Of a stretch of 64,000 bases of DNA, positions 63,758-64,000 are shown piece by piece. The translations under genes and the position numbers were made by a program. The stretch comes from Parahoeflea alexandrii (lineage in GTDB: Bacteria; Pseudomonadota; Alphaproteobacteria; Rhizobiales; Rhizobiaceae), in contig NZ_JAPWHB010000001.1 in NCBI RefSeq assembly GCF_027214025.1, positions 434,001 through 498,000 of the forward strand, in the 5' to 3' direction. The notes under the pieces were generated by a model. The model saw only the letters and a list, made by a program, of their open reading frames with translations, made no database searches and was not told the origin of the DNA. Each line of letters opens with the position of its first letter. The first letter of the stretch is position 1.

Positions 63758-64000
63758 TCAGCCGAGCGCTGCGATCACCGCGTCTGTCTTTGTCACCAGC
63801 GACACGTTCTGCAGCGCGTAGTTAATCGAGGCATTGTGCCAGTCGGCGTTCATCGTCGAGCATCCGTCTTCCGGGATCACCATGACGTAGCCCTTGTCCG
63901 CCCCGGTGCGGGCGGTGTGCTCGATCGACATGTTCGTCCATGCGCCCGTTTCGATGATCATGTCGCGGCCTTCGGCCTTGAGAATGGTTTCGAGATTCGA
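63758..64000 (-). CDS. Isochorismatase-family cysteine hydrolase (5' end outside window)
   Basis: The last 80 codons of a minus-strand gene that begins beyond the right edge. The frame reads LETILKAEGRDMIIETGAWTNM, then SIEHTARTGADKGYVMVIPED, and ends SLVTKTDAVIAALG. The segment GAWTNMSIEHTARTGADKGY corresponds to the V(x)CVxxTARxAxxxG region of isochorismatase-like amidohydrolases; the usual cysteine position here is occupied by N/M, so the catalytic cysteine is not in this segment as read. The substrate cannot be assigned from a fragment. Confidence 0.75.
   Translation of the reverse strand, partial: SNLETILKAEGRDMIIETGAWTNMSIEHTARTGADKGYVMVIPEDGCSTMNADWHNASINYALQNVSLVTKTDAVIAALG

Overview
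The window looks like chromosomal DNA of an alphaproteobacterium of the Rhizobiales (Hyphomicrobiales), perhaps close to Hoeflea, Mesorhizobium or Rhizobium. The evidence is the alphaproteobacterial order of the ribosomal-protein genes, a short 194-residue adenylate kinase, two near-identical tuf genes, RpoB and RpoC of about 1390 and 1400 residues, and promoters of the TTGACN/TTGCNN - 17 bp - CTAWNN type. Genus is a guess.

Bases 1-32600 hold the core expression locus, read almost wholly on the minus strand: secE-nusG, rplK-rplA, rplJ-rplL, rpoB-rpoC, rpsL-rpsG-fusA-tuf, the S10 and spc clusters (rpsJ to secY-adk), and rpsM-rpsK-rpoA-rplQ (rplQ is cut by the window edge). Two small genes (a GlsB/YeaQ-type membrane protein and a hypothetical) sit between rpsL and rpoC. 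Punctuation includes a promoter before rpsM, twin hairpins between rplL and rpoB, an rplJ leader and a shared terminator downstream of rpoC.

Bases 32600-42800 continue the old tRNA-Tyr, tRNA-Gly, tuf, tRNA-Trp, secE, nusG order. Accessory genes have been inserted into it: a CatB-like acetyltransferase, a secreted Cys-rich protein, and a plus-strand block with a divergent GntR regulator, an amino-acid-type ABC transporter lacking an ATPase gene, and a tyrosine-phosphatase-like protein. A GTATAC-centred operator candidate lies in front of both ABC transcription units. A TrmH/RlmB-type rRNA methylase, an FkbM methyltransferase and tRNA-Thr(TGT) follow.

Bases 42756-63593 form a genomic island of about 20.8 kb integrated in the 3' end of tRNA-Thr. 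Its attL and attR are 50 bp repeats with 48 matches. It carries a decayed IS21 element, a truncated DUF3768 gene, catabolic module 1 (IclR regulator, TRAP transporter, NADPH:quinone-type oxidoreductase, crotonase, acyl-CoA ligase), recombinase/IS3 debris, catabolic module 2 (TRAP transporter, PanB-like aldolase, HMG-CoA-lyase-like enzyme, family III CoA-transferase, LysR regulator), IS3 debris, and a tyrosine integrase destroyed by at least three stops and two frameshifts. Five exactly phased 11 bp repeats lie between integrase and attR, with a matching partial copy near attL. The cargo looks like two uptake-plus-CoA-activation pathways for unidentified organic acids. After attR the chromosome resumes with a partial isochorismatase-family hydrolase.

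The most unusual content is module 2, the orphan ABC/phosphatase block, and the att/arm-site structure of an island whose own integrase is dead.
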